Of a DNA stretch of 57,254 nucleotides, positions 28,396 to 37,856 are shown piece by piece (the first letter of the stretch is position 1; every line of letters starts with the position of its first letter). The notes beneath the pieces were generated by a model. The model did no database searches, was not told the origin of the DNA, and was given only the letters and a program-made list of their open reading frames with translations. A program made the translations under genes and the position numbers. The DNA is from Planctomycetaceae bacterium UBA2671. Its GTDB lineage: Bacteria; Planctomycetota; Planctomycetia; Planctomycetales; Planctomycetaceae. The stretch covers positions 1 to 57,254 of the forward strand of contig DEML01000076.1 in NCBI GenBank assembly GCA_002359185.1. Direction: 5' to 3'.

Positions 28396-30249
28396 ATGAG
28401 CAACTCCATGGGTTCTTCTACTTACGATTTTGATGTCATTGTTGTCGGAGCCGGTCATGCCGGGACTGAGGCGGCGCTGGCTGCTGCACGTCTGGGGGCG
28501 AAAACGGCTCTGCTGACGATGAATGCCGATACTGTCGGGCAGATGAGTTGCAACCCAGCTATTGGTGGAGTTGCCAAGGGACAGATTGTTCGTGAAATCG
28601 ATGCCCTGGGCGGTGAGATGGGACGCGTGATTGACGAAACGGCGATTCAGTTTCGCATGCTCAATCGATCTAAAGGTCCGGCTATGCACTCCCCGCGTGC
28701 GCAGGCGGATAAAAAGGCCTATCAGTTTTCGATGAAGTGGCGGGTGGAATCGCAGGAGAATCTAACGCTCTGTCAGGAAATGGTCGAAGATATTCTCGTC
28801 GAAGATGGCCGCGTGACAGGAATTCGCGTACGGGGTGATGCCATTTATCGTTGTGCCGCCCTCATCCTCACCACAGGCACATTTCTCCAGGCGATTATGC
28901 ACACCGGCGAAGCAAAGACGCAGGGTGGACGTGCCGGAGAAGGAACGACGGGAACCGTTTCCGATGCCCTGAATCGTCTGGGCTTTGAATTGGCACGCTT
29001 CAAAACGGGAACGCCTGCCCGGCTGAATGGACGCACGATCGATTTCAATCAACTCCAGCGACAACCGGGCGATGCCGATCCTCAGCCATTTTCATTTATG
29101 ACAGATCGTATCGAACAGGAGCAGATGGACTGCTTCCTGACCGACACTAATCAGCATGTTCACGATTTAATTCGCGCCAATCTGCATCGGGCTCCGATGT
29201 ATTCCGGTCAGATCAATTCAACGGGACCACGTTACTGTCCTTCGATCGAAGATAAGGTTGTCCGCTTTAGCGATAAGTCATCGCATCAGATTTTTCTGGA
29301 GCCGGAAGGTCGACGGACGCATGAGATCTACTGCAATGGAATCTCCACCTCCCTGCCCCGCGATGTGCAGGATGAGATGATTCATTCGATTGCCGGCCTG
29401 GAAAATGCGGAAATCATGCGATACGGCTATGCCGTTGAATATGATTTCGCACCCCCGACACAGTTAAGTCCAACTCTCGAAACCAAGAAAGTGGTTGGCT
29501 TGTTTTTCGCGGGACAAATCAACGGAACAACCGGGTATGAAGAAGCCGCTGGTCAGGGTTTGATCGCCGGGATCAATGCGGCTTTGAAAGTCGCCAATCG
29601 ACCGGAATTTATATTGGATCGCAATCAGGGTTATCTCGGCGTGCTGATTGATGATCTTGTCACCAAGGGCGTTGATGAACCATATCGCATGTTTACTTCG
29701 CGTGCGGAATATCGTTTGATTCTGCGTCAGGACAATGCCGATCGTCGGTTAACACCGCTGGCGATTCAGTTGGGAATTGCCTCTGCAGAACGGATCCAGC
29801 GGTTTGAAGAGAGTATCGCTCAGATCGAACGGGGGCAGGGTTATATCAAAAAGACTCGCTACCACGGTCAAACTCTGGAAGACTGGCTGCGACGTCCCGA
29901 TTACGACTGGGCCAAACTTTGCGAAATGGTTCCTGATCTTGCCACGCTGGGCTTATCGGTACGAGTCATCGAGCAGATTGAAATCGATGCCATGTACTCC
30001 GGCTATTTGAAGAAGCAGGAAAAGGAGATTGCCCGTTACTCGAAAATTCATGCGGTCAAAATTCCGAGCACATTCGACTATCACGCCCTGCCCCAGCTGA
30101 GGAATGAAGCCAAAGACAAACTGAGCCGCATTCGCCCTGTGACGGTAGGACAAGCCGAACGTGTGAGTGGTATTACGCCAGCAGACTTAACAGTATTGTT
30201 GATGTATCTGGATAAAGCGGGTAAGCCAAATCCGGAAAGTGCGACTTAA
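28396..30249 (+). CDS. mnmG: tRNA uridine-5-carboxymethylaminomethyl modification enzyme MnmG (GidA)
   Basis: A 617-residue FAD-dependent enzyme that, with MnmE, makes the cmnm5U modification at the wobble uridine of certain tRNAs. Seen: the N-terminal dinucleotide-binding motif VVGAGHAGTEAALAAARLGA (from about residue 16), the MnmG signature CNPAIGGVAKGQIVREIDALGG with its conserved Cys, GPAMHSPRAQADK, PRYCPSIEDKVVRF, and the C-terminal helical domain with SRAEYRLILRQDNADRRL. The start is ATG 28396 or, four codons on, ATG 28408; both precede the FAD motif. Normal length. No mnmE neighbour. Confidence 0.96.
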   Translation: MSNSMGSSTYDFDVIVVGAGHAGTEAALAAARLGAKTALLTMNADTVGQMSCNPAIGGVAKGQIVREIDALGGEMGRVIDETAIQFRMLNRSKGPAMHSPRAQADKKAYQFSMKWRVESQENLTLCQEMVEDILVEDGRVTGIRVRGDAIYRCAALILTTGTFLQAIMHTGEAKTQGGRAGEGTTGTVSDALNRLGFELARFKTGTPARLNGRTIDFNQLQRQPGDADPQPFSFMTDRIEQEQMDCFLTDTNQHVHDLIRANLHRAPMYSGQINSTGPRYCPSIEDKVVRFSDKSSHQIFLEPEGRRTHEIYCNGISTSLPRDVQDEMIHSIAGLENAEIMRYGYAVEYDFAPPTQLSPTLETKKVVGLFFAGQINGTTGYEEAAGQGLIAGINAALKVANRPEFILDRNQGYLGVLIDDLVTKGVDEPYRMFTSRAEYRLILRQDNADRRLTPLAIQLGIASAERIQRFEESIAQIERGQGYIKKTRYHGQTLEDWLRRPDYDWAKLCEMVPDLATLGLSVRVIEQIEIDAMYSGYLKKQEKEIARYSKIHAVKIPSTFDYHALPQLRNEAKDKLSRIRPVTVGQAERVSGITPADLTVLLMYLDKAGKPNPESAT

Positions 30250-30397
30250 ATTTTGCCCGGCAGTAAATGCAGCGGGTTCAGTTATACATCATTGATCTGT
30301 CACAGCCTTACGATTGAAAGATGATTGAGTCAAAATCAGACCGTATCTGGACTGAGCCAGAATAAACAAAAAATTACAGGAATGATGGAGAATTCAT

Positions 30398-31159
30398 ATG
30401 ATCTCTTATAAAATTCGACTTTATATATTTCAGCTCTTGCTGATTAGCACATTTTCAAGTGCTTATGCGGAAGACCCCGCAAATGATAAAGCCGATGCTC
30501 GCTACGAATGGAAAGCCGAGCATGATCCCAATGGAATTGGCAAGTTCTATATGGGCCGCGAAATTGCCCATGTGATGGGACACCCGGCTGCGATGTGGCT
30601 GGAGCGACCGGAACGGGAAGCCGAAGAGAATCTTTCTCGCCTCATCGAATTACTCAAACTTAAACCGGGTGATGTCGTTGCTGATATTGGTGCGGGCAGT
30701 GGAGTCATCACTTTGAAAATGGCTCCTCTGGTTGCTCCTGGAGGAAAAGTGATCGCAGTCGATATTCAGCGTGAAATGCTTGTCCGACTTAAAAACCGGA
30801 TGCTGCAAACGAAAATTGAAAATGTCGATCTTCACCTTGGAGCTCCCAAAAGTCCCGAACTCAAAGAGAATTCAGTCGACTTAATATTGATGGTTGATGT
30901 CTATCATGAATTCGAATTTCCTTACGAGATGGTCCAGAACATGGCTGCGGCTCTCAAGCCGGGCGGACGAATTGCCCTGGTCGAGTATCGACTCGAAGAT
31001 CCCGAAGTTCCGATTAAACTTGTTCATAAAATGTCTGAGAAGCAATCGATCAAGGAAATGACACTGGCTGATTTTAATCTGACTCATACAAAAACAATTG
31101 ATGAACTCCCCCGCCAACATTTGATGATTTTCACCAAGAACGCTCCAAAAGATGAATAA
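30398..31159 (+). CDS. Exported class I SAM-dependent methyltransferase
   Basis: 253 residues. A signal peptide (MISYKIRLYIFQLLLISTFS, cleavage near SAYA) precedes a class I methyltransferase domain: motif I VADIGAGSGVITLKMAP (about 94-110), VIAVDIQREML (acidic end of beta 2), LILMVDVYHEF in motif IV position and LKPGGRIALVEYR (motif VI). An N-terminal extension contains MGREIAHVMGHPAAMWLER. The methyl donor SAM is normally cytoplasmic, so an exported copy is unexpected. The gene overlaps the following TlpA-like gene by 8 bp and has a good ribosome binding site (ggag). Substrate not predicted. Confidence 0.85.
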   Translation: MISYKIRLYIFQLLLISTFSSAYAEDPANDKADARYEWKAEHDPNGIGKFYMGREIAHVMGHPAAMWLERPEREAEENLSRLIELLKLKPGDVVADIGAGSGVITLKMAPLVAPGGKVIAVDIQREMLVRLKNRMLQTKIENVDLHLGAPKSPELKENSVDLILMVDVYHEFEFPYEMVQNMAAALKPGGRIALVEYRLEDPEVPIKLVHKMSEKQSIKEMTLADFNLTHTKTIDELPRQHLMIFTKNAPKDE

Positions 31160-31703
31160 CCGGCCTGAAAAAAAACCTCGCTTTGTCATGGATCTGGCGG
31201 GATCGTTTTTCGCTGTTACGATCTTAATATTTGTAGCCTTCTATTTGATTTGGACCGTCAGTCATGGAGGTGCAGGAAGCGGCCGGGCAGGATTGGCTGT
31301 TGGAGAAGTCGCACCCGAAATCACAGCCGCAGGCTGGGTGAATGGTGAACCACCGACAGATCTCACAGGCAAGGTTGTCGTTGTCAATGCCTGGGCAACC
31401 TGGTGTCATCTCTGCCGCGAAAAGTCCCCAGAACTTGTTGAGATTTACAATCAATTTGCGGATCGCGACGATGTTATCTTTATCGGATTGACTACGAATG
31501 ATGCGTCAGTCATGCCAGCCATTAAAAAATTTCTGGAAGAGCCGGGGATCACCTGGCCGAATGGTTATGGTGCAACCGAAAGTCTGCAGAAATTTCAAGC
31601 TGACTATATCCCATCAGTCTGGGTCGTTTCCCGATCCGGAAAAATTGCCTGGAATTACGACTCCCCCGGAGATCTGGAATCAGCAATTCGTAAGCAACTC
31701 TGA
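31152..31703 (+). CDS. TlpA/ResA-like membrane-anchored thioredoxin
   Basis: 183 residues with one N-terminal membrane anchor (SFFAVTILIFVAFYLIW) and a periplasmic thioredoxin domain. Active site WATWCHLC (Cys85, Cys88) followed by EKSPELVEIYNQF, and a cis-Pro region YIPSVWVVSRSGKI. Such proteins reduce or oxidise thiols of exported proteins. It overlaps the end of the exported methyltransferase gene by 8 bp, implying translational coupling and perhaps a shared extracytoplasmic task. Confidence 0.9.
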   Translation: MNNRPEKKPRFVMDLAGSFFAVTILIFVAFYLIWTVSHGGAGSGRAGLAVGEVAPEITAAGWVNGEPPTDLTGKVVVVNAWATWCHLCREKSPELVEIYNQFADRDDVIFIGLTTNDASVMPAIKKFLEEPGITWPNGYGATESLQKFQADYIPSVWVVSRSGKIAWNYDSPGDLESAIRKQL

Positions 31704-31801
31704 AATCCCATCATCTTATTATCAATTGTAGATGGGTCATTTTCATGATAAAATGATTATCTCTTGAGAATACATAGCATTCCAACCAATCTATAGCCGG
31801 G

Positions 31802-34453
31802 ATGATTGCTCAAATGATTCCAATATTGCGGTTATTCGTGAAAACGGCTTTGTGTTCAACAGCATGTCTGGCAATACTTTTAAATTCCACACTGGCAGAG
31901 ACTGCCAAGTCTCGCACAGGCTTATTGGCTTTCTACGATTTCGCTGAAACCGAAGGCAACACAATTGCCGATCGCTCTGGTTTCGATGACTCGAGTACCT
32001 TGATTATTGCAGACGCCCAAAACGTCGTACGTAGACCTGGGTCATTGCAAATCGTTAAACCGACTCTTATCGCAACAAAATCCCCCGCAAAAAAAATCAC
32101 TGCGGCTATTCGTGATTCAGGTGAAATCACAATTGAAGCCTGGCTCACGCCGACCGATCACATACAATCTGGTCCTGCTCGCATAGTGACACTCTCTGCA
32201 AATTCAAACACTCGCAACTTCACACTGGGGCAAGACCAGTCTGCGTTCGATGCCCGCTTCCGGACGACAAAAAACGGAACCAATGGCGTCCCTTCGCTGG
32301 CAAGTCCGAAGAACAGTGTTCAACTCAAGTTGACACACCTCGTTTATACACGAACACGAAATGGCAAATCTCGTCTTTTCAGTGATGGAGTACTGCTTTC
32401 TGAAAAGGATGTCAGCGGTGAAGCATCTAACTGGGATGACGGATACCGCCTGGCTCTCGGCAACGAACTTTCACAGGATCGCCCCTGGCTGGGCACTTTG
32501 CACACAGTGGCTCTTTACAGTCGTAGTTGGCAGGTATCCGAAGTGAAGCAGGCTTACTCTGCAGGTCCAACTGCTAAACTCGACTCTCTTGCCAAACTGG
32601 AACTGGCACGCTCAGCTCAAATCTTTGAATCCAAAGTCGCTGCGATTCTTGCGGATCGCTGCATTGAATGTCATGACGCCAGTAATAACAAAGGTGGCCT
32701 CGATCTCTCTCAGAGAGAAACGGCCTTCTCGAAAAGCGAGAATGGCCTGATCTACAATCCAGAACATCCCTTACAAAGTATGTTCTGGGAAATGGTCGAA
32801 TCCGACGCCATGCCTCTCGATCGCAAACCCCTTTCGAATGAGGAAAAGCAGATACTTAAAGACTGGTTGGAAAGCGGAGGTCAATGGACACTGCAACGCA
32901 TAGATCCGGCAAACTATCTCCACGGCGACTCCATCCTGAACTCTTCTGCCCGGCGATTAACCGTTGCTGAATACATAGCCTCTGTCCGCGTCGCGACTGG
33001 TGTTGATATTGAAAGAGAGGCTTTGCAAATTCTACCAAAAGATTTCCGTGCCGATGGCTTCAGCAATACTTCTTACAATCTGAATGTCGACCTCGGCCAT
33101 GTCGAAGCCTACGCATTGCTGGCAGAAAAAATTGTCGACCAGATGGATGTCCTCAAGTTTGCAGAACGGTTTTCCAAAGCCAGATTGCTGACCGATGACA
33201 GCATGCGCGGCTTAATAGAAAAGATGGGCCAATGGATTTACCGCGGCCCGCTCGTCGAGCATGAAATCGCTTCCCTTCGTGGAATTTCTACCACAGTCGC
33301 CAGTGCAGGTGGAAACTTTGAAGAAGCGGTTCGCTACGTTTTACAAGCGATGCTGCAATCACCACGATTTCTGTATCGCATCGAAAGCCAACCTTCAGGG
33401 TCTACTCCGGTTGAGGTGTCCCCGTATGAACTTGCATCTCGCATGAGCTACATTGTCTGGGGGGCTCCTCCCGACCAGGAGTTGTTTCGACTGGCCCAGC
33501 AGGGAAAACTGCAGGGTGAGGTTTTTGATGCACAAATCAATCGCTTACTCCAGCATCCTCTGGCAAAACAACACTCAGCTGATTTTGTTACAGATTGGCT
33601 GAACCTCAATCGACTCAAACACCTCTCCCCCTCCCCATCCCTGTATGCAAACTGGGACCCAACTCTTGCTCAGGACATGCGTCAGGAAACAATAATGTGC
33701 TGGCAGGAGTTGATCTGGAACGAACATCGATCACTCTCTGACTTCCTGAATCTCTCCTACACGTTCGCAACTCCCCGACTTGCACAACATTATGGTTTGC
33801 AACCCAATACGAATTCCGAAGAAAATGAGTTTGTCAGATATGATCTCTCTCAAATTCCATCACGTGGAGGCGTCTTAACTCATGGCAGCCTGTTAACCGT
33901 TGGCGGCGATCAAGCCTCAATGGTCGCACGGGGACTCTTCCTGATGCACGACCTGTTACGAGGCGTCGTGAAAGATCCTCCACCCTGTGTCGACACAACT
34001 CCCGTGCCCGCACGTTCGGGTTTGACTCAACGAGACATAGCTGAAAGTCGTATGGCCAACAACAGTTGCGGGGGATGCCATGTCAAGTTTGAGCCACTCG
34101 CATTTGGTCTTGAACAATTCAACGGCATCGGGCAGTATCAAACCAAAGATGCATTTGGAAATTCACTCCGTGAAGATGGCTCGATACTGGTTCCCGGCAC
34201 TGCTAAACCCGTCTCGTATCGTAATTCATCCGAACTCTCTCGCTTACTCTCTCAAAGTGAACGAGTCCAGCAGACCATTACCTGGAAATTAACGCAATTC
34301 GCTCTCGGGAGACCTCTCGGTGCCAACGACGCCGGAGCAGTTGAACGGATTCACGCGACTGCACAAAAACAAAGCGGCACCTACGAAGCCGTTCTCACTG
34401 CAATTCTCAAGAGTGATCTTGTTCTCAAATCCATGCCGGAGCCAAAATTGTGA
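31802..34453 (+). CDS. LamG + DUF1587/1592/1588/1585 c-type cytochrome protein
   Basis: 883 residues, exported (signal about 1-35; starts at codon 1 or Met5). Domains: LamG/concanavalin-like lectin (about 40-255, LLAFYDFAETEGNTIADRSG and EITIEAWLTPTD), a planctomycete cytochrome c domain with CIECH (287-291), DUF1587 (RLTVAEYIASVRVATGVDI), DUF1595/DUF1592 (LASRMSYIVWGAPPDQELF), DUF1588 with CGGCH (756-760) and DUF1585 at the C-terminus (LTQFALGRPLGANDAG). This is a complete version of the family whose tail is at 1-980. It overlaps the following DUF1552 gene by 4 bp (GTGA). The LamG part suggests glycan binding; overall function unknown. Confidence 0.92.
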   Translation: MIAQMIPILRLFVKTALCSTACLAILLNSTLAETAKSRTGLLAFYDFAETEGNTIADRSGFDDSSTLIIADAQNVVRRPGSLQIVKPTLIATKSPAKKITAAIRDSGEITIEAWLTPTDHIQSGPARIVTLSANSNTRNFTLGQDQSAFDARFRTTKNGTNGVPSLASPKNSVQLKLTHLVYTRTRNGKSRLFSDGVLLSEKDVSGEASNWDDGYRLALGNELSQDRPWLGTLHTVALYSRSWQVSEVKQAYSAGPTAKLDSLAKLELARSAQIFESKVAAILADRCIECHDASNNKGGLDLSQRETAFSKSENGLIYNPEHPLQSMFWEMVESDAMPLDRKPLSNEEKQILKDWLESGGQWTLQRIDPANYLHGDSILNSSARRLTVAEYIASVRVATGVDIEREALQILPKDFRADGFSNTSYNLNVDLGHVEAYALLAEKIVDQMDVLKFAERFSKARLLTDDSMRGLIEKMGQWIYRGPLVEHEIASLRGISTTVASAGGNFEEAVRYVLQAMLQSPRFLYRIESQPSGSTPVEVSPYELASRMSYIVWGAPPDQELFRLAQQGKLQGEVFDAQINRLLQHPLAKQHSADFVTDWLNLNRLKHLSPSPSLYANWDPTLAQDMRQETIMCWQELIWNEHRSLSDFLNLSYTFATPRLAQHYGLQPNTNSEENEFVRYDLSQIPSRGGVLTHGSLLTVGGDQASMVARGLFLMHDLLRGVVKDPPPCVDTTPVPARSGLTQRDIAESRMANNSCGGCHVKFEPLAFGLEQFNGIGQYQTKDAFGNSLREDGSILVPGTAKPVSYRNSSELSRLLSQSERVQQTITWKLTQFALGRPLGANDAGAVERIHATAQKQSGTYEAVLTAILKSDLVLKSMPEPKL

Positions 34454-35871
34454 AACAGATTCGAATCAATCGTCGCGCTATGTTGCAAGGTCTCGGCTCC
34501 ATCGCCATCGGACTTCCGTTTCTGGAAGAAATGGTAATCGCTGCCCCAAAAGCTCTACCCGAAGTGCCCGTTCGCGCATTTAACCTCTTCTTCGGACTCG
34601 GCATCCCTGCCCCATTACAACAGGAAGGGTACGCAGGCGTTCTCGAACCTCTCAAACCGTTGAGCGATAAACTGCTGATTTTACAGAATGTCGATCAGGT
34701 TCGCTGTGATGAATCCGGCATCAATGCCCACTTCGATGGAGCCTCTGCAGCATTCACAGCCGAACCACCAAACGGAGAAGCCAAAGCGGGTGGACCATCA
34801 ATCGATCAAGTCATCCGACGGTCGGCCTATCCCAACGGACTTCCGCAGGGAATGGTTCCAACTTTGGTCGCTGGCACATTCTTCCGCCGGAGTCGCGTCA
34901 GCCGATATGTGCACAGTTATAATGAGGACGGCACCGTTGCTGCGACTATCCAGGAAAAACCTCGCGACCTGTTCAATCGCGTTTTCGGTTCCATCGAACT
35001 GGCAGGTGATTCCAGCGATGTCCGCAGACAGCGACTCCGTCAAAGCGTACTCGATTCCGTCGTAGATCAATATCAATTTTACACAGGGGATCGTTCGCCC
35101 CTTGGCAAATCCTCTCGGGCCCGCGTTGCCGACCATCTCGATCGCGTTCGAGAATTCGAACAGCGAGCTTTCCAACTCGACGCGATCTCAGCCGAGGCTC
35201 CTCGAATTCCACCGTCATCCAAACTCGCTCATGGAGGTCAAGCCGACCCCGGTGGGGAAGGTATCGACATGCCACTCGATGACCTGACGTCTGAGTGGCG
35301 ACTAATTGCAGATCTCTACGCATTGACCATTCAAATGGATCGCGCCCGCTTTGGCTCCCTCACCTTCCTGGCCGCAGGCGAACGATTGCGAGTCAAAGGC
35401 AAATACGAATACAACGGAAAAACTCATTTTGAATTTGACGATGCCACTCAACTCAACGGCTCCGGCTCAAAAGGTTGCAGCCACGAATGGTGGCATCAAT
35501 TCAACGAGAAAAAAGAGAACCGGCAACTTCGCGCTCACGCTCATATGAAAATGCGAGAACTTGCCTATTTCCTCACCGCCCTGGATAACGAAGAATCCCG
35601 CGATGCCAACGGACGCACAATTCTGGAAAACTCATTGATTACTATTTCCACAGAATCTGGCGACGGTCGTCATAACGACGTCAAACGAGAACTTTCCGGC
35701 GTGTTCCATGCCATTACCGGAGCCAACGGTCGCTTCAAAACCGGACAGACACTCGATGTCTCCGCAGAAGGAATCGACCTCTACAATACAATGCTCACCG
35801 GGATGAACAGCAAAAAACACCTCGGGCCAATCGAACGCGAACATCGACCCGTTGAATCGATTCTGGCATAA
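34450..35871 (+). CDS. DUF1552 domain protein
   Basis: 473 residues from GTG 34450, which overlaps the stop of the cytochrome gene (GTGA), so translation is probably coupled. N-terminus INRRAMLQGLGSIAIGLPFL is a Tat-like signal. Family blocks: FNLFFGLGIPAPL, NAHFDGASAAFTAEPP, DRVREFEQRAF, MDRARFGSLTFLAAGERL, HEWWHQFNEKKENRQL and TISTESGDGRHNDVKREL. Paralogous to 1190-2548. The coupling supports a complex or pathway between the two products. Confidence 0.92.
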   Translation: MKQIRINRRAMLQGLGSIAIGLPFLEEMVIAAPKALPEVPVRAFNLFFGLGIPAPLQQEGYAGVLEPLKPLSDKLLILQNVDQVRCDESGINAHFDGASAAFTAEPPNGEAKAGGPSIDQVIRRSAYPNGLPQGMVPTLVAGTFFRRSRVSRYVHSYNEDGTVAATIQEKPRDLFNRVFGSIELAGDSSDVRRQRLRQSVLDSVVDQYQFYTGDRSPLGKSSRARVADHLDRVREFEQRAFQLDAISAEAPRIPPSSKLAHGGQADPGGEGIDMPLDDLTSEWRLIADLYALTIQMDRARFGSLTFLAAGERLRVKGKYEYNGKTHFEFDDATQLNGSGSKGCSHEWWHQFNEKKENRQLRAHAHMKMRELAYFLTALDNEESRDANGRTILENSLITISTESGDGRHNDVKRELSGVFHAITGANGRFKTGQTLDVSAEGIDLYNTMLTGMNSKKHLGPIEREHRPVESILA

Positions 35872-36002
35872 CAGGAAATCAATCTGATCATAACCACAAA
35901 ATTAAAGCCAGTCCAATTTCCAATATCCATCAATATCACAAAACCTTACCCAGACTCAACTTATCATTCAAAGATCTCCCAAAAAATTCCTGACATTCAT
36001 AC

Positions 36003-36031
36003 TTGATTTCAATTTCCAATCCCATTAGTAT
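36003..36031 (+). promoter_or_regulatory. Candidate promoter of tRNA-Asn
   Basis: TTGATT, 17-bp spacer, TAGTAT, about 58 bp before the mature tRNA. Five of six and four of six matches to consensus. The rest of the 35872-36088 gap holds nothing recognisable. Confidence 0.35.
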
Positions 36032-36088
36032 TCGCGAACCAAATGGAAATGAGCGTGTCCCCTAGACACAAAACATGACCAAACACAA

Positions 36089-36161
36089 TCCCCTGTAGCT
36101 CAGCTGGTAGAGCAAGCGGCTGTTAACCGCTGGGTCGTAGGTTCGAGTCCTACCGGGGGAG
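36089..36161 (+). tRNA. tRNA-Asn(GTT)
   Basis: A 73-base cloverleaf. Acceptor tcccctg pairs with cggggga (one G-U), D arm gctc...gagc, anticodon arm agcgg-ctGTTaa-ccgct giving anticodon GTT, T arm gtagg-ttcgagt-cctac, discriminator G. No CCA is encoded. The T arm and 3' acceptor are the attachment core for the integrated element that begins here. The downstream terminator is provided by the element. Confidence 0.95.
36148..36161 (+). other. attL core of the integrative element
   Basis: tcctaccgggggag at the 3' end of tRNA-Asn is repeated without mismatch at 43912-43925. Including upstream bases, 19 of 21 match (from gttcg at 36141 and 43905). Being within the T arm and acceptor stem fits tyrosine-integrase targeting. 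Confidence 0.9.
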
Positions 36162-36197
36162 CTAGACATCTTTGCACTATATCGCACTATGTCGGAT

Positions 36198-36221
36198 AGC
36201 CTAGTTTTCTAGGCTTTTTTT
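36198..36221 (+). terminator. Terminator downstream of tRNA-Asn
   Basis: agccta / taggct stem around gttttc followed by seven T residues on the plus strand. It comes from the element side of the insertion and so restores termination of the tRNA transcript. It overlaps the last base pairs of the convergent integrase gene. Confidence 0.8.
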
Positions 36222-37425
36222 ATGCGCTGGCTTCTGTTGAAACGTCATCAAACGAGGTAATGCGGACGGGTGCTGCGCCGTATTGTGCGCCTTTTGTGGC
36301 TCGCTCTAAATGCTCATCAGTGACCTGCAGATAGTGCTTCATCGCCACCGCCTGACTGTTACCGATCCACTTGCAAACGATGTGAATTGGAAACTCATTC
36401 ACAAGTTCGGTTTCCCGAGTCGAGCGGAGATTCTGGAATAACTTTCCCCACGGTTCAATCCCTGCATTTCTGAGGATCCGGGAGAACTGAGTTCTGAGAT
36501 TCTTAGCCTGATGATTGAATCGAGACAGAATAAACTCCGATCCCTCGGGGGCGACTTCAAACACTTTTTCCAGATGGGGCACAATCTCGGGAAACATCGG
36601 CACGATCCTGCTGCCCTTTCCTTCATGGTGAGCCGTTTTAGGCGACTGGACGCGAATAGTACGTTTCTCCCAATCAATATCACCCCATTTGAGCAGGAGC
36701 GGTTCTGATGGCGTTCTCAGTCCACCAAACCGAGCCAGCGCGACCAGCAGCCGCCATTGTGGGCAAGGACATGCTTCGAGAACTTCGTCGATCATGGCGC
36801 GGGAAATAAATTCCTGGCGTTCCTCATTTGCTCCAACAGCCGTTGGGACTTCCTTCACCTTGAACGGGTTGCGATCAATCAGCCGATAGGCTACTGCATT
36901 ATCAAAACACTGTTTGAGACGACCACAGCGACGCCTGACGGTATTCTCGGCAAGCCCCCGCCCGATCAGATAGTTACGAAAATCGATAGCATGTCCCGAG
37001 GTGAATTCGACCACTTCAATGCTGACGATCCCCTTCGCTTTCAGGAATCGCTGGAAATCATTTCTCGACTGTTCGAGTAAGAACTTTGTTTGAGGTTTGA
37101 TCCCTGTTTTCGATTCGAGATAACTGTCGATGAATTCCAGAGCAGCCGTTTTCGGCTTCTCGACTGACTTGTCGATAGGATCGATCAGATCGGCCCGTTC
37201 AAGCTTCTGACGGAAATCTTTACTGATACCAGCCAGCCAGACCGAGGTTTCATTGTCCGGAGTGTTGCCAGTGATTCGAGCAGAGATCAATTTTTCCACT
37301 TTGAGCAGAACCGATTCCGCATTCTTCTTTGGGATCGCTCCAAGGTGAAGTGCTCGCCGCTTACCGTCCCTGCCCTTGAACATAATGCGACGCTTGCCGT
37401 TTTTGTCGTTACATAAACTTGCCAT
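36220..37425 (-). CDS. int: Tyrosine-type site-specific integrase
   Basis: 401 residues; excises and integrates the element at tRNA-Asn. N-terminal arm/SAM-like domain (about 90-190: FIDSYLESKTGIKPQTKFLLEQ) and C-terminal catalytic domain with Arg237 (FGGLRTPSEPLLLKWGDID), NLRSTRETEL (Arg334/Arg337, the block normally HxLR), a Trp/Gly pair KWIGNSQAVAMKHY and nucleophile Tyr365. The NLRSTRETEL form replaces the usual His and is typical of planctomycete integrases (recollection). aagga lies 9 bp before ATG. It reads toward the tRNA and is preceded by a strong terminator, so it has its own promoter or depends on read-through. Confidence 0.95.
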   Translation of the reverse strand: MASLCNDKNGKRRIMFKGRDGKRRALHLGAIPKKNAESVLLKVEKLISARITGNTPDNETSVWLAGISKDFRQKLERADLIDPIDKSVEKPKTAALEFIDSYLESKTGIKPQTKFLLEQSRNDFQRFLKAKGIVSIEVVEFTSGHAIDFRNYLIGRGLAENTVRRRCGRLKQCFDNAVAYRLIDRNPFKVKEVPTAVGANEERQEFISRAMIDEVLEACPCPQWRLLVALARFGGLRTPSEPLLLKWGDIDWEKRTIRVQSPKTAHHEGKGSRIVPMFPEIVPHLEKVFEVAPEGSEFILSRFNHQAKNLRTQFSRILRNAGIEPWGKLFQNLRSTRETELVNEFPIHIVCKWIGNSQAVAMKHYLQVTDEHLERATKGAQYGAAPVRITSFDDVSTEASA

Positions 37426-37439
37426 GAATGTGAGTCCTT

Positions 37440-37470
37440 AAAAAAAGCCCGGCAGCCGAAGCCACCGGGC
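37440..37470 (-). terminator. Rho-independent terminator before the integrase gene
   Basis: Minus strand: gcccgg / ccgggc six-base stem with a further inner pairing around ttcg, then seven T residues. It ends the small-gene operon at 37484-38153. Confidence 0.9.
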
Positions 37471-37483
37471 ATGAGTTAGAGAG

Positions 37484-37741
37484 TTACTTTTGATGCAGCC
37501 GAGACGAGCCGACTGCTAATAATTCAGAGTCGCTACTGTCGCGATAACAACCGCCACAAATTAGCGTTTCCTTGTCGCCCTGAATCACTAGATGCGGACG
37601 ATCCTTGTAAAGCATATTCAGATCCATTTTGACGCCGCAGGTCGGGCAACACTTCGAGCGTGAGTACAGACAATGCACCCTTCGATGATGCCTTTCCTTC
37701 AGCTTTTGAGGGGTGAGATATGCAAAACGTGAACTATCCAC
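37484..37741 (-). CDS. Small Cys-ribbon protein
   Basis: 85 residues from GTG 37741, preceded by agggggtga. Two Cys pairs, CCPTC (about 31-35) and CGGC (about 62-65), form a probable zinc ribbon; the N-terminus is basic (LKERHHRRVHCLYSRSK). Last gene of a four-gene operon; its start overlaps the preceding 40-aa gene by 8 bp. Could be a DNA- or RNA-binding adaptor of the element. Function not recognised. Confidence 0.75.
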   Translation of the reverse strand: MDSSRFAYLTPQKLKERHHRRVHCLYSRSKCCPTCGVKMDLNMLYKDRPHLVIQGDKETLICGGCYRDSSDSELLAVGSSRLHQK

Positions 37742-37856
37742 GATTCACCCCCTGACGCCTGAGCCATTTTGAATACATCACAGCATTCACTTCGCAGGCT
37801 CTGCTACGACCTTCACCGCCACCGGAATAACTTCTACTGTTCGACGTTTTACTCAT
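37734..37856 (-). CDS. 40-aa hypothetical protein, overlapping gene
   Basis: Begins at ATG 37856 with ggagatt upstream and ends TAG at 37734. Sequence starts MSKTSNSRSYSGGGEGRSRA and ends YSKWLRRQGVNRG. Basic, Gly/Ser-rich. Overlaps its upstream neighbour by 8 bp and its downstream neighbour by 8 bp, which, with the good ribosome binding site, supports expression. Function unknown. Confidence 0.6.
   Translation of the reverse strand: MSKTSNSRSYSGGGEGRSRACEVNAVMYSKWLRRQGVNRG

Noticed and set aside
31737..31756. tcatttt / aaaatga palindrome before the second cytochrome gene
   Set aside because: AT-only arms and no T-tract; could be an operator, but nothing supports it beyond the symmetry.
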